Origin: JAYQKL01 sp038142705
GTDB lineage: Bacteria > Pseudomonadota > Alphaproteobacteria > RS24
Length of the DNA: 64,000 nucleotides
NCBI GenBank assembly: GCA_965217015.1
Contig: OZ244224.1
Span: forward strand, 496,001-560,000
Direction of reading: 5' to 3'
The notes beneath the pieces are model-generated. The model was given only the letters and a program-made list of their open reading frames with translations, was not told where the DNA came from and made no database searches. Below, piece by piece: positions 15,653 to 25,680 of the stretch; position 1 is the first letter of the stretch, and every line of letters begins with the position of its first letter. Both the position numbers and the translations under genes were made by a program.

Positions 15653-18271
15653 ATGCCTAAACTTATGTCTAAATCAATGCTCGCTCTTGCATTGGGTTTT
15701 ACGGGTACAATGGTATCAAGCCACGCCATCGCTCAAGATGGTCGTGTGATTGACAACATTATTGTAACAGCCCAGAAGAAAGAAGAGTCATTGCAAAATG
15801 TGCCAATCTCAATTTCAGCGTTTGACACTGAAGCACTTGAGGTTCGCGATATTCAAGGTTTTGAAGATATTTCAGAATTTACACCGGGTCTGTTTACATA
15901 TCCTGCTGCTGCGAACGCTAACGGCATTCGTATCAGTATCCGTGGCGTGGGTACGATTGACCCTCAGCACGGTCTGGACAGTAAAGTCGCCCTTTATCAA
16001 GACGGAATGTATCTTGGTAAAGTGATTGGTCTGGCTTTTGACTCACCTGACATTGCGCGGGTTGAGGTTCTGAAAGGCCCACAAGGCACACTTTATGGCC
16101 GTAACTCAGTTGCTGGTGCAATTAACATCATTTCAGCAAAGCCATCTACTGATGAGTATTTTGGTAAAATTCAGGCTGGTTACGGAACATATACGAAAAA
16201 AACCAGTGGTTATGTTAATGTTCCATTGTCAGACACTCAGGCAATGCGTCTTTCAGCTTCATGGGAAGATGATGAAGGTTGGGTAGAAAACACAGGGCCG
16301 GGTGAAAACTTTGGTGCCTCTGAGCGTTATGGTATGCGTTTGTCTTACCTAAACGAATTGTCAGACGAGCTGGAGTTCAACTTTACTGCTGACTATTCAA
16401 TGACTGAATCTTCATCATTGTATTATCAGGTGACACCCATCACAACCGCTGGCGCAGCAAGTGTGTTCCAAAGTGCAATTACTTTTGGTACAGCGACACC
16501 TGCTTATACGCGTCAAGACACAGCCGCTTCAACAAGCCCGATTTTTAAGGGTGAGCTTGAGCAATATGGTTTCATGGCCAATCTGAAATATGATTATGCT
16601 GAAAACCACAGCGTGAAATTCACAGCTGGTTACCGCATGCAAGATGGTCAGCGCAATGTTGCGCTTCTGCCAACAGCAAATACTGGTATCCTGAAGCAAA
16701 TTGCAGCTGGTTATAATGGCACGCAGGGCATTGGTGGTGCTTTGGGTGGTTTAGCTCTGTTTGGTAATTTTAATGCAAATCCGGGTGTAGATGTTACGCC
16801 TCGTACTGATTTTACCACACAGCTTGCTAATACTGCTTCTACAATCAACGGTGCTTTCTATACAGGTGCTGGCGGGAGTAAAGGGCCAGATGAGCATGAG
16901 CAGCACTCTTTCGAAGCCACTTTCACTGGTGACTTCATGGAAGGCGCGCTCGAATATACAGCTGGCCTGTATTACTTCAATGAAGACACAGCGACAGACC
17001 GTCGTATTCAGGGTGGTTACAGCCGTCGTGATGATGCCCAGCATTATCTGCAAGCCCTTGCCCCGCTGGGTGCGCTTCGAGGTCTGGCTTTAGCACAAAC
17101 AACAGCGCCAACACCTGCGCAATATGGGTGTTTGGTACCAGGTGCACCTTGTGCTGACCGAGCAGGTGCTCTTGCAGCTATTGGAGCTTATTTTAATGAC
17201 CCTGTTGTCGCAGGCTCTTACAGAGCAATGGCAAGTGCATTAAACTTGGCGCGTAACTCATCTGAAGCACCAATCATCATTGAAACAGAAGCGATGGCTG
17301 CCTATGCAAACCTGACATATAATGTATCAGATGCGCTGCGTGTGACTGCTGGTCTGCGTATCTCTGATGAAGAGCGTGATGGTTTACAACAGCCTGTTTC
17401 ACCTTTCTTTGGTGACACAACAACGCTGATGGGCAATACGATTGACCCGAATGTTGCATCTGTATCATTCGATTCAACAGACCCAGCCATTACGGTTGAG
17501 TATGATGTTAATGATGATGTGATGATTTATGCATCTCGCAGTGAAGCTTTCCGTTCAGGTGGTTTCAACCAGTCATCAACTTCAGTTCGTCTGCCTGGTA
17601 AAACCTATGGTGAAGACTTCTTGTTCGGCCCAGAAGAAATCACAGCTTACGAGCTTGGTTTCAAATCTGACCTGATGGAAAATCGCCTGCGTGTGAACGG
17701 TGCTGTTTATTTCTATGAGTTAAAAAATGAGCAGTACAACATTCCAAAAAGCGCATTGCTGTCATCAGACCGTACGATCGTGAACTCAAGTTCAGACCTA
17801 TATGGTTTCGAGTTGGATGTCACTGCGTTGTTGGGTGATTACTACACAGCTTCAATGAACTATTCATATACATCAGGTGATGCTGACCCAGTTGACAACC
17901 CATATTTGGGCACAACAGACATTCGTGAAGACATTCGCGCCAACCCAGAACATGCTTTGTCAATGGCTCTGGATTATGCAAATGAGCTAGCCAATGGCAT
18001 GGGTGTGCGTGCGCATATCGACTATAACTGGAAAACACAGCAAGAAGTGTCGCCAGCGATTTACTCTGACGAGCGTCATATCGTGAATGCGAATGTCCGC
18101 TTTGAGTATCCAATGGCAAATGGCAAATCTAGCTTTGTGTCTATCTGGAGCAAGAACTTGTTTGATGAAAGCTATCGTATCGAAGGCCTGCCTTTCGAGA
18201 CCTTTGCTTATCAAACAGCTGTCTTCGGTGAGCCTCGTACAATGGGTGTCACTGTTGGCATGAACTTCTAA
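15653..18271 (+). CDS. TonB-dependent outer-membrane receptor
   Basis: 872 residues. A signal peptide ends at about SSHAIAQ (residue 28). A TonB-box/plug start IIVTAQKKEESLQNVPISIS follows, then plug motifs GTIDPQHGLDSKVALYQDGM and GPQGTLYGRNSVAGAINII. A long beta-barrel finishes with the terminal Phe of GMNF. It imports a ligand across the outer membrane using TonB energy. Codon use is smoother and slightly GC-richer at third positions than in its neighbours, which suggests high expression. A strong terminator follows. With two sulfatase-type genes downstream and steroid genes all around, a steroid or sulfated-steroid ligand is inferred. Confidence 0.95.
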   Translation: MPKLMSKSMLALALGFTGTMVSSHAIAQDGRVIDNIIVTAQKKEESLQNVPISISAFDTEALEVRDIQGFEDISEFTPGLFTYPAAANANGIRISIRGVGTIDPQHGLDSKVALYQDGMYLGKVIGLAFDSPDIARVEVLKGPQGTLYGRNSVAGAINIISAKPSTDEYFGKIQAGYGTYTKKTSGYVNVPLSDTQAMRLSASWEDDEGWVENTGPGENFGASERYGMRLSYLNELSDELEFNFTADYSMTESSSLYYQVTPITTAGAASVFQSAITFGTATPAYTRQDTAASTSPIFKGELEQYGFMANLKYDYAENHSVKFTAGYRMQDGQRNVALLPTANTGILKQIAAGYNGTQGIGGALGGLALFGNFNANPGVDVTPRTDFTTQLANTASTINGAFYTGAGGSKGPDEHEQHSFEATFTGDFMEGALEYTAGLYYFNEDTATDRRIQGGYSRRDDAQHYLQALAPLGALRGLALAQTTAPTPAQYGCLVPGAPCADRAGALAAIGAYFNDPVVAGSYRAMASALNLARNSSEAPIIIETEAMAAYANLTYNVSDALRVTAGLRISDEERDGLQQPVSPFFGDTTTLMGNTIDPNVASVSFDSTDPAITVEYDVNDDVMIYASRSEAFRSGGFNQSSTSVRLPGKTYGEDFLFGPEEITAYELGFKSDLMENRLRVNGAVYFYELKNEQYNIPKSALLSSDRTIVNSSSDLYGFELDVTALLGDYYTASMNYSYTSGDADPVDNPYLGTTDIREDIRANPEHALSMALDYANELANGMGVRAHIDYNWKTQQEVSPAIYSDERHIVNANVRFEYPMANGKSSFVSIWSKNLFDESYRIEGLPFETFAYQTAVFGEPRTMGVTVGMNF

Positions 18272-18296
18272 GTCTAACCAGACTGAGAGTAAGAGA

Positions 18297-18326
18297 AACG
18301 GCGGGTTTTATCCCGCCGTTTTTTTT
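18297..18326 (+). terminator. Rho-independent terminator after the TonB receptor gene
   Basis: Perfect 9-base stem AACGGCGGG / CCCGCCGTT with loop TTTTAT, running into eight T residues. It lies 26 bases after the receptor stop, so the sulfatase genes probably have their own promoter or depend on read-through. Confidence 0.92.
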
Positions 18327-18400
18327 ATGTTTTAACTTGTTTGGCTCCTCTTAAAAGCCTAAGATTTTAAAAAAAACATAGGGGTAAATAGGGGGGTAAA

Positions 18401-19930
18401 ATGGCGCAGTTAAAACCAGCCATGCTACGGTTTATCATTTCACTATTGGTCTTTTTTGGGTGTGTGACGGCCTCTTTAGCAAGCGCGCAATCTGAAACAT
18501 CAAAGCCAAATATTATTATCATGCTCGCCGATGACTTAGGCTATGCCGATTTAGGGTTTCGGGGCAGCGACATTGAAACCCCGAATTTAGATAAAATGGC
18601 TACGCAAGGCATGCGTCTTGAGCGGTTTTATAGCTGGCCGATTTGCACCCCGACACGCGCTGCTCTTATGACTGGGCGCGATCCGGTTAAGCTTGGCATG
18701 GCTTATGCGGGTTTGCAGCCTTGGGTTTCAGGAGGTGTGTCACCTGAAGAGCATTTTATGCCAGAAAGCTTTCAGGCAGCTGGTTATGACACGGCTATGA
18801 TTGGTAAATGGCATTTGGGGCGTTCGCATGAATCGCTTGTGCCGCACCGGCGCGGCTTCCAGCATTTTGTCGGTCATTTGAACACGCAAGTTGATTACTA
18901 TACCCATGAAGCGACAGGTGGACATGACTTGCAGGAAAATGGCAAATCCATTTATCGGGAAGGGGCATATGCCACAGATGTACATGCGCAAGAAGCGGTA
19001 CGGTATCTGACAGATATTCGGGATAAGGAGAAACCTTTTTTCCTCTATGTACCTTTTTTGGCGCCACACAGCCCAATGCAAGCACCAGAGGCGTTAAAGG
19101 ATAAATATAGCCACCGTTCGGATATGTTCTTCCAAAAGAAAACTTATGCGGCGATGGTGGATTCGCTCGACCAAGCTGTCGGGCGGATTTTTGATGTGCT
19201 TGAAAGCGAGGGTGTGGCAGATAATACGCTCATTATTTTCTTTAGTGACAATGGCGGCTTTGCAGGCTTTGGGGCGGATAATGCGCCTTATCGGGGTGGC
19301 AAGCTGGAAACTTTTGAGGGTGGTATTCGGGTCAATGCTCTGGTTAAATGGCCGGGTCAGATTAAGCCAGGCACTGTAGCAGAGGATACAATTTCCGTGA
19401 TGGATTTATTCCCGACGCTCACAAAAGCGGCTGGTATTCCATTACTTGCCAAAAAAGACATTGATGGGGTTAATCGTCTGAATGTGCTAAAAGGCCAGTC
19501 ATCTAAGCGCAAAGAGCCGCTTTATTTTGGTTCAAACAGTCCAGAATATAATCTCTTCAAACTGGCGATTATTGATGGCGATATGAAGCTGGTGCAAATT
19601 ATTGACCATGAAGGCACCCAAACAAGTGTTGAGAATTATCTCTTTAATTTGAAAATTGATCCATATGAAGAAGATAACTTAGCCGAAGATAATGGTTATC
19701 TGGTGCGGCAGCTTTCAAAGAAATTACGCAATTGGCAAGGCCAGCATCCGGTGAGTGGCATACGCGTATCCATCAACCCGCATCCGGGCTGGCGTTCTCC
19801 AAAAGACTTTGCAGAAGATATTCGTGCGTCAGAGGATACGGTCAATGAGTCATGGGGTGGCTTTGGCACACTTGCGACAAAAACGCTGCAATTCAATTAT
19901 GGCAAGAAAGGTCGTATTAGATACGAATAG
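18401..19930 (+). CDS. Secreted type I sulfatase (arylsulfatase family)
   Basis: 509 residues. The signal peptide is about 1-29 (FIISLLVFFGCVTASLASAQ). NIIIMLADDLGYADLG holds the calcium-binding Asp pair. Cys82 in CTPTRAALMTGR is the C-x-P-x-R formylglycine site, and later residues GKWHLG and FFSDNGG complete the metal site. The Cys needs a formylglycine-generating enzyme, which is not in the window. It acts in the periplasm on sulfate esters. Neighbouring steroid genes and a TonB receptor suggest sterol or bile-alcohol sulfates, though polysaccharide sulfates cannot be excluded. AGGGGGGTAA precedes the ATG. Confidence 0.92.
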   Translation: MAQLKPAMLRFIISLLVFFGCVTASLASAQSETSKPNIIIMLADDLGYADLGFRGSDIETPNLDKMATQGMRLERFYSWPICTPTRAALMTGRDPVKLGMAYAGLQPWVSGGVSPEEHFMPESFQAAGYDTAMIGKWHLGRSHESLVPHRRGFQHFVGHLNTQVDYYTHEATGGHDLQENGKSIYREGAYATDVHAQEAVRYLTDIRDKEKPFFLYVPFLAPHSPMQAPEALKDKYSHRSDMFFQKKTYAAMVDSLDQAVGRIFDVLESEGVADNTLIIFFSDNGGFAGFGADNAPYRGGKLETFEGGIRVNALVKWPGQIKPGTVAEDTISVMDLFPTLTKAAGIPLLAKKDIDGVNRLNVLKGQSSKRKEPLYFGSNSPEYNLFKLAIIDGDMKLVQIIDHEGTQTSVENYLFNLKIDPYEEDNLAEDNGYLVRQLSKKLRNWQGQHPVSGIRVSINPHPGWRSPKDFAEDIRASEDTVNESWGGFGTLATKTLQFNYGKKGRIRYE

Positions 19931-19934
19931 GCTG

Positions 19935-21368
19935 ATGAATAAGAAAAAGATTTTGAAATTTTCCCTGCTGGGTTTTTTAGCTATCATTTTTTCTGCTATT
20001 GGGTTGTTTTATATTTCTGATGGCTTTAACCGCGAGGTAAAACTTGCCGCGATTGAACAAATGGGCAATGTGGCTGCCCAGCGTATGGCCGCCAGTCATT
20101 CCCACGAGGGTGACGCAACAACCAGTGTCGCGGCAGAATTTATCAATATTCCGATTGAGGCCCGCGAGATAGCACCAGGTATTTTTCAAGCAACGGGTGT
20201 GGGCAACACGCATTTAATCGTAACTGAAAACAGCCATATTTTGTTTGATACAGGTCTGTCTTTACAAGTGCCAAAGCAAATCAAAGTGCTTGAAGCGGCC
20301 ACTGAAAAAAAGCCACTGACACATATTATTGTTAGCCATTCGCATGCCGACCATTTGGGTGGGGTCAAGTTTTGGCAAAGAGATGAAACCAAAATCATCA
20401 CCCATGTTGACTTTCAAGAAGAGCAAAGATATTTGACCGAGTTGAATCCGTATTTTTATGGTCGCAATCGGTTGCTTTTTCCTTTTATGCCCGCTGAACC
20501 CCCAAGTTTAGAAATTTTACAATATGGCGGTGTGCGCACGGATATTGCGGTTGCTGATTTTGAAACTTACCGCTTTGAAGAGGGCGGGCGCGTTTTTGAG
20601 GTGATTGGTACACCCGGGGCTGAAGGGGCTGATAATATTGTGCTGTGGCTTCCTGAAGAGAAGATTCTTTTCAGCGGTGATGTTTTCGGGCCTATCTTTC
20701 CGCAATTCCCAAATGTTTTTACCATGCGGGGCGAAAAAATCCGTAAGCCTGTTGAATATCTCAAGACGCTCAAAACCATCATGGCCTTAGATCCGGATAT
20801 GATTGTGCCAAGCCATCGTGAAGTGGTGCGCGATAAAAGCTTTATTCGTGAAGGACTACAAAAAATGCATGATGCGGTAGCATATGTGCATGATGAAACT
20901 GTGAAGGGCATGAATGAGGGTAAGAGCCTGCATCAGCTTATGGCGGAGATTAAATTGCCATCTGACTTAGCGCTGTCGCAAGAGCATGGCAAAGTCTCAT
21001 GGGCGGTTAAAAGCATTTGGGAATATTACGCCACATGGTTTCATTTTGATAAAACGAGTGAGCTATATGCGCTTCCCAACACAGCAATATATGCCGACCT
21101 TATTTCTTTAAGCGGGCATCAGGCTGTGAATGAGCGTGTTGCGGCTTATTTAGAGCAGGGCAAGCTGTTAGAGGCGTTGCATCTGGTCGAAATTGCAACA
21201 TCAGATAAAACCGATTTAGAGGCCTGGCGCGAAAGCCAAGCATTGCACAAGCAAACTCTTGAAACCTTGCTTGAACAAGCTGCAACCGGCGATAAAAACA
21301 GCTATGAGATTTATTGGCTGAAATCGCAAATCCGGCTGGTTGATGCCGCGCTTGCTAAAGATGAGTAG
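19935..21368 (+). CDS. Metallo-beta-lactamase fold hydrolase, alkylsulfatase-like, membrane-anchored
   Basis: 477 residues from the ATG at 19935, 4 bases after the sulfatase stop. Longer in-frame starts lie inside the sulfatase gene and lack a signal sequence. The N-terminus KILKFSLLGFLAIIFSAIGL is a membrane anchor. The zinc motif is HSHADH at 135-140, with further ligands in ILFSGDVFG and VPSHREVV. The C-terminal ~140 residues (KVSWAVKSIWEYYATWFHFD onwards) resemble the helical dimerisation part of type III alkylsulfatases such as SdsA1. Translational coupling to the sulfatase suggests that both process the same class of sulfated compound. Confidence 0.85.
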   Translation: MNKKKILKFSLLGFLAIIFSAIGLFYISDGFNREVKLAAIEQMGNVAAQRMAASHSHEGDATTSVAAEFINIPIEAREIAPGIFQATGVGNTHLIVTENSHILFDTGLSLQVPKQIKVLEAATEKKPLTHIIVSHSHADHLGGVKFWQRDETKIITHVDFQEEQRYLTELNPYFYGRNRLLFPFMPAEPPSLEILQYGGVRTDIAVADFETYRFEEGGRVFEVIGTPGAEGADNIVLWLPEEKILFSGDVFGPIFPQFPNVFTMRGEKIRKPVEYLKTLKTIMALDPDMIVPSHREVVRDKSFIREGLQKMHDAVAYVHDETVKGMNEGKSLHQLMAEIKLPSDLALSQEHGKVSWAVKSIWEYYATWFHFDKTSELYALPNTAIYADLISLSGHQAVNERVAAYLEQGKLLEALHLVEIATSDKTDLEAWRESQALHKQTLETLLEQAATGDKNSYEIYWLKSQIRLVDAALAKDE

Positions 21369-21380
21369 GCAGGTTTGACT

Positions 21381-22586
21381 TCATGTCCAGAGACGGACAG
21401 CAAACCAATAGACGCCGATAATATATAAAAAATAAATGAGCCAGATTTCTAAGTTTTGAAGAGGGCTCATTTCTATTTTTATGTGTGCCATGCAGTGGCG
21501 CATTATATAAGCCAAGGCAACAAATCCAAGAAAGACAGTAATTTGAGCCAATTCAACGCCCAGATTAAACCCAATAATTGGGGTCACTAGATTGTTCTGG
21601 TTAAATTCTAAATCAAGCAAGCCCTCCGCAAAACCTGCTCCATGCACCAGCCCAAAAGCAAAAGTGGTGATGGGAATAAGCCTATTGCGCAGGTCAATAG
21701 GCAATCGGCTTTCTTGCCAAACAAAAATAAAAAACCCCAAAGCGGCGAGGGGGTAGCTTTGCATAATCACTGCCGCCAGTATAAACACACCTATCACCAA
21801 CCCAGCTAATGTGAATGGTGAAACAAGTGTATAATTGCGTTGTGCGGCAGCATGAGCTGCGGTGATGGCAATGGTTAAGCCAATCATCGCTTCAATCAAT
21901 GGCATATTGGCGTCCACCAATCTAAATGCAACCAGCCCAAGCGTGACGCTGTGCCCTAGCGTAAAACCTGTGATGCAAAGAAGCGCCATTTTAGGTGTGC
22001 GCGCCACCAACATAAGAGCCAGCAAAAACAAAATATGGTCTAGCCCCGAAACGACATGGGCAAATCCAATTTTCAAAAAACTGGTGAGCTTGGTTTGCAG
22101 CTGCACAGCCTGAAAATCAAATTCAGTTTGCCCCTTATGCAGCACAATATCGACACGATGCGCGGGCAGGTTAAGGCGCGCAAAATGAATATGGGTTGCA
22201 GAAACCTGATGAAAGCTTTCAACAGCAATATGGGTGGTTGTGTCTAAAACATCATTGGGGCAGGTGAAGCTGCCCACCGCGATATGCTGTCCCTTTACAG
22301 GGGCAGACAAGCTGAATTTATTTTGCTGACAGCTTGCCTCTTGGTTAACTTTCAAGGTTTCTTTCAAATGCCGTTCAAGCAGGGTTGGGAAATCTTTTTC
22401 AGTCTCATATATGCGCGATAATTGCGTGATACGCCGATTATCGACAATAAAACGAAATGAGAGGTTATTATTATCTGCCGACCATTGCGAGAAAGACTGG
22501 CTTTTGACATGCGCATGGGCGGCGTGCGATGCCATAAAGAGTGTACAAAACACGGTCAACGCCATGGCAAGTAAGTTGTGTCGCAT
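21381..22586 (-). CDS. HupE/UreJ-family membrane protein
   Basis: 401 residues. A signal peptide (about 1-26) and a periplasmic domain of ~140 residues precede six to seven membrane segments. Motifs of the HupE/UreJ family are visible: FAHVVSGLDHILFLLAL, GFTLGHSVTL and FGLVHGAGFAEGL, rich in the His/Asp residues linked to metal permeation in this family. It is the last gene of the DUF3604-PpiC-HupE set, with its start overlapping the preceding stop by one base. The transported metal, if any, is unknown. Confidence 0.85.
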   Translation of the reverse strand: MRHNLLAMALTVFCTLFMASHAAHAHVKSQSFSQWSADNNNLSFRFIVDNRRITQLSRIYETEKDFPTLLERHLKETLKVNQEASCQQNKFSLSAPVKGQHIAVGSFTCPNDVLDTTTHIAVESFHQVSATHIHFARLNLPAHRVDIVLHKGQTEFDFQAVQLQTKLTSFLKIGFAHVVSGLDHILFLLALMLVARTPKMALLCITGFTLGHSVTLGLVAFRLVDANMPLIEAMIGLTIAITAAHAAAQRNYTLVSPFTLAGLVIGVFILAAVIMQSYPLAALGFFIFVWQESRLPIDLRNRLIPITTFAFGLVHGAGFAEGLLDLEFNQNNLVTPIIGFNLGVELAQITVFLGFVALAYIMRHCMAHIKIEMSPLQNLEIWLIYFLYIIGVYWFAVRLWT

Positions 22587-23434
22587 TACTGATAGGCTTC
22601 CTCAGAAATTGTAATGCGGGATTTTGCGCGTAAATCTGAAATCATTTGTTCAAAATAGGCTTCATCGCGGCGGCGTTTATATTCACTCGCAACCAGATTT
22701 TGTAGTCGTGAAAATGGCTCCAGCCCACCTTGCCGGTTTTCAAGCCAGTAAAAATTAATTTGCCCCTGTTGCTCAATTGGGCCAATCACGCTTCCTATAT
22801 CAACAGCTCGCAAGGTTTGTGCGACTGTGCCGCCGAGATAATCAGAGAGCTTTCCAAAGGGAATAGCGCGTGGCGGAGAAATATCGCTAAGCCCTGTTTT
22901 TTGTCGCGCTTCTTGAAACGCAGTACCTTTCTGTATGGCCTGTATAAATGCCTGCGCTTGGGCTTCATTTTCGGCGGCAGCCGCAAAAACATTAAACTGA
23001 TACGGGCGGCTGAAAAATTGTTTTTCGCGCTCATAAAAGGCCCGCAATTCCTCTTCATTAGGTTCAGCTAATTCTTGATTGAGACGGGTTTCTGCTAATA
23101 TCAAAGCCTGTATCAAGCTTTTTCTAATCATTGGGTCATTATGAGTGAGGCCAGTTTTAATGGCTTGTTGCAGTAACAGTTCTTCATTGATGATGACTGT
23201 TAAGGCGCGTTCCATATCTGCTTGGGTTAGCTCGCGTTTCAAACCATTTTGCATCGCAAGTAGCGCACGGTCATATTCACTGCGCGGAACCTCAATACCA
23301 TTTACCCGCGCTACCCATTCGCTTTCTTTTTCTGCCATAGGGGACACCCCCAAAGCCGTCATTAAGGCGAGGGATAATCCAATCAGACTAGCGGCAAGCC
23401 CTACATAACGCGAAGACACTGCGGATTTATCCAT
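22586..23434 (-). CDS. PpiC/SurA-like peptidyl-prolyl isomerase domain protein, membrane-anchored
   Basis: 282 residues from the ATG at 23434, 2 bases after the DUF3604 stop; a longer frame would run into that gene. A membrane segment (YVGLAASLIGLSLALMTALG) is followed by a SurA-type N-terminal helical region (VNGIEVPRSEYDRALLAMQ) and a parvulin-like domain with AIPFGKLSDYLGG and GPIEQQGQINFYWLENRQ. It is probably a periplasmic chaperone or foldase for its operon partners. The parvulin core is divergent, so isomerase activity is uncertain. Confidence 0.78.
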   Translation of the reverse strand: MDKSAVSSRYVGLAASLIGLSLALMTALGVSPMAEKESEWVARVNGIEVPRSEYDRALLAMQNGLKRELTQADMERALTVIINEELLLQQAIKTGLTHNDPMIRKSLIQALILAETRLNQELAEPNEEELRAFYEREKQFFSRPYQFNVFAAAAENEAQAQAFIQAIQKGTAFQEARQKTGLSDISPPRAIPFGKLSDYLGGTVAQTLRAVDIGSVIGPIEQQGQINFYWLENRQGGLEPFSRLQNLVASEYKRRRDEAYFEQMISDLRAKSRITISEEAYQ

Positions 23435-23436
23435 GA

Positions 23437-25680
23437 TTACTGATAATTGACATAAATCGGTGACGACCAGGCGCGTACATCTTTTTGTGTGGTGCATTCA
23501 TCATCACCAGACCGATAATCGCCGTAACAAATTTCTGCTTTGACGCAATTGCCTTCTTCATCGCGCTCACATTTAATTGGTTCAGCATTAATCGTTGGTC
23601 GTGGTTCTTGAATTGCACGAGCGTAATAAAGTGTGTCGCGTTTGTTTTCAGCAAAAGCAGGGTCGGTAAACTCAAACTCACAGCCATTTTGATTGGCCTC
23701 ACATTGATGCACAAGAAACGGGTCTTGAATAAGTGCGTCAACAACCTCGCCATTTTCAATTTGTGGCGTTATACGAATAATCTCAATCCGCTCAATCAGG
23801 TTTCTTTCATCGCTTGGGTGGTAACACTCACCAGAGCAAAGATTATCAATCCGCTCTTGGCCTAAAGCATTCACGGCATAATCCGGACAGCCTGGTTTTT
23901 GCTTAAACGAACCAACTGCTTTTACCTTAAAAGTACCGCTCTGTGAGCTTTCAACAGTGGCGCCCATTGGCACATCGGCACCATTGGCATCGATCCGGTT
24001 AAACCATAACAGCATACGGGGGCCAGAGGTGGCGAAGGTTTCTTTGCGCTTAAATGCGTCCCAAATCTCTTGCCGTGAACGCCCATCTGAATGCACAGCA
24101 GCGAGACCACCTGTTAGCCAAAAACCTGACATGCGCTCAATCTCGGCTAGTTGCAAAGTGGCGGTGCGCATTAGCTCCTCAATGGTTTGATAATGCATTT
24201 GCGCATCATTGGGCACTTTATCCGTATCGAATAAATTGCGCCAAAACTCATTGACAGGCCCAGAGGCTTCAGTTGTCAGGCGCCGCGCCACTTCCTTATA
24301 TCCGGTGCCAGGCCGCCCGCGATGATTATCAGACGAGCCAATAAAGCCCCAATTAAAGCGTGTTGGGTCGGATTCATTATCCTCAATGCGCGACACGGCC
24401 AGACCATATTGAACGCTCATTGTTGGGCGGTAATTCATAGCGGGCAAATAGCAATCTGTGCATTGGCCAGACTCCAACCAATCGGTTGCGGTTTCACCCC
24501 CAATGCCAACATGATAGGCAGGCCCCATATCAACCGCAATTTGCTCAGTGGTTTTTTGCCGCTCTTTACAAATGTCAGCAGGTTCACCACCCGCAAGACA
24601 GCGCTCTAAAATAATTTCACCCGCGCGCTTACAAGCAGGTGTGTAGGTCGCGGTTTTTTCCGGACAATAAGCTTTGCCATTTGCATCGGTTTTTTGGGCG
24701 CGGTAACTACGGTATTCTTCAGTATTCCCATGCCCTGAAAAAATTTCGATAAGCGGAAATTCTTCTGGCCTGTTTTCTGCGCGCAATGATTTATCCCAGC
24801 TTGAACCGGGCGGGGTGTAAAGCCCCCATGTTGAGCCATGCGGAATAATCAGCGGGTCGAGATTTTGCTCATCGCGTAATTTTCGAACCAAATCGCCGGG
24901 CGTTAATGCCGTTTCAAAACAGGACGCAGGCAATTCATTCGATGGCAGTGTCGGGTCACAATCTGGCACTTCACGAATATTGCTGAAATAGGTATTGAAA
25001 TCCCAATAATTTTGACGATTTTTGAAATCTAAAAGAGAGATAAAAGCCGGCATGCCGGTGGCATTTTGCCGTAATGCAGCCGTTGCCCCACCACCAGAAG
25101 CGATTGGGCGAGGTGGTATTTCTTCATCATCTAAGCCCTGAAAAATAACATTTTTATGACCATAATGATTTTCAGGTGTTAGGCCAATTTGTGTCCATTC
25201 AAAACCCAGAAACGACACCATGTCAGGGTTGGATTGGTCATGCGCGCGGGCTTGGCATTCACGAATGCTTTGCTTGGCGGTTTCCCAGCGTAACGGGGTA
25301 GAAGCCTCAGCATGGTCTGTGATGGACCAGAAATCCATAGATGAGCAGTAACGCGCATAGTCGCATGCATCAGCAAGCGGATAAATGCCCTTGCCGTGAT
25401 TAAGTGGCAGCGCCCAGATAAATGCATCTGTTGAATAGGTGGTATGCACATGCAAATCACCAAATAAAATCTGTTTATTATTGCCAGTTGGCGCAACGGA
25501 TTTATCGGCTTCAATTTTTGCGAGTACAATATCATCGGGCACAGCTTGCCCAATAATCTCGCCAGCACCACGTTCTTCACCCCATCGACCCGTGCCAATG
25601 GCGTGATTCATGTAAGCAAGCGCCCCCAGAATAACCAAAATAAGAGCGAGTAAATTTGTTTTTGATTTTAATAGTCGCAT
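23437..25680 (-). CDS. DUF3604 protein (PHP-like metal-dependent hydrolase, exported)
   Basis: 747 residues. An N-terminal membrane/signal segment (NLLALILVILGALAYM) precedes GDLHVHTTYSTDAF (His77, His79), a PHP-type metal motif. Further His/Asp-rich blocks include FWSITDHAE, IPHGSTWGLY, SGHGNTEEY and SSDNHRGRPGTGY. Numerous Cys residues in the C-terminal part (KPGCPDYAV, CSGECYHPSDE, CEANQNGCEF) are consistent with disulfides in the periplasm. The biochemical role of DUF3604 is not known to me. It heads the three-gene set with PpiC and HupE genes, and the same trio seems to recur in marine bacteria (from memory). Confidence 0.85.
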   Translation of the reverse strand: MRLLKSKTNLLALILVILGALAYMNHAIGTGRWGEERGAGEIIGQAVPDDIVLAKIEADKSVAPTGNNKQILFGDLHVHTTYSTDAFIWALPLNHGKGIYPLADACDYARYCSSMDFWSITDHAEASTPLRWETAKQSIRECQARAHDQSNPDMVSFLGFEWTQIGLTPENHYGHKNVIFQGLDDEEIPPRPIASGGGATAALRQNATGMPAFISLLDFKNRQNYWDFNTYFSNIREVPDCDPTLPSNELPASCFETALTPGDLVRKLRDEQNLDPLIIPHGSTWGLYTPPGSSWDKSLRAENRPEEFPLIEIFSGHGNTEEYRSYRAQKTDANGKAYCPEKTATYTPACKRAGEIILERCLAGGEPADICKERQKTTEQIAVDMGPAYHVGIGGETATDWLESGQCTDCYLPAMNYRPTMSVQYGLAVSRIEDNESDPTRFNWGFIGSSDNHRGRPGTGYKEVARRLTTEASGPVNEFWRNLFDTDKVPNDAQMHYQTIEELMRTATLQLAEIERMSGFWLTGGLAAVHSDGRSRQEIWDAFKRKETFATSGPRMLLWFNRIDANGADVPMGATVESSQSGTFKVKAVGSFKQKPGCPDYAVNALGQERIDNLCSGECYHPSDERNLIERIEIIRITPQIENGEVVDALIQDPFLVHQCEANQNGCEFEFTDPAFAENKRDTLYYARAIQEPRPTINAEPIKCERDEEGNCVKAEICYGDYRSGDDECTTQKDVRAWSSPIYVNYQ

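Noticed and set aside
19755..19934. Upstream extension of the metallo-beta-lactamase gene
   Set aside because: It overlaps the sulfatase coding sequence and would hide the clear N-terminal membrane anchor that starts at 19935.
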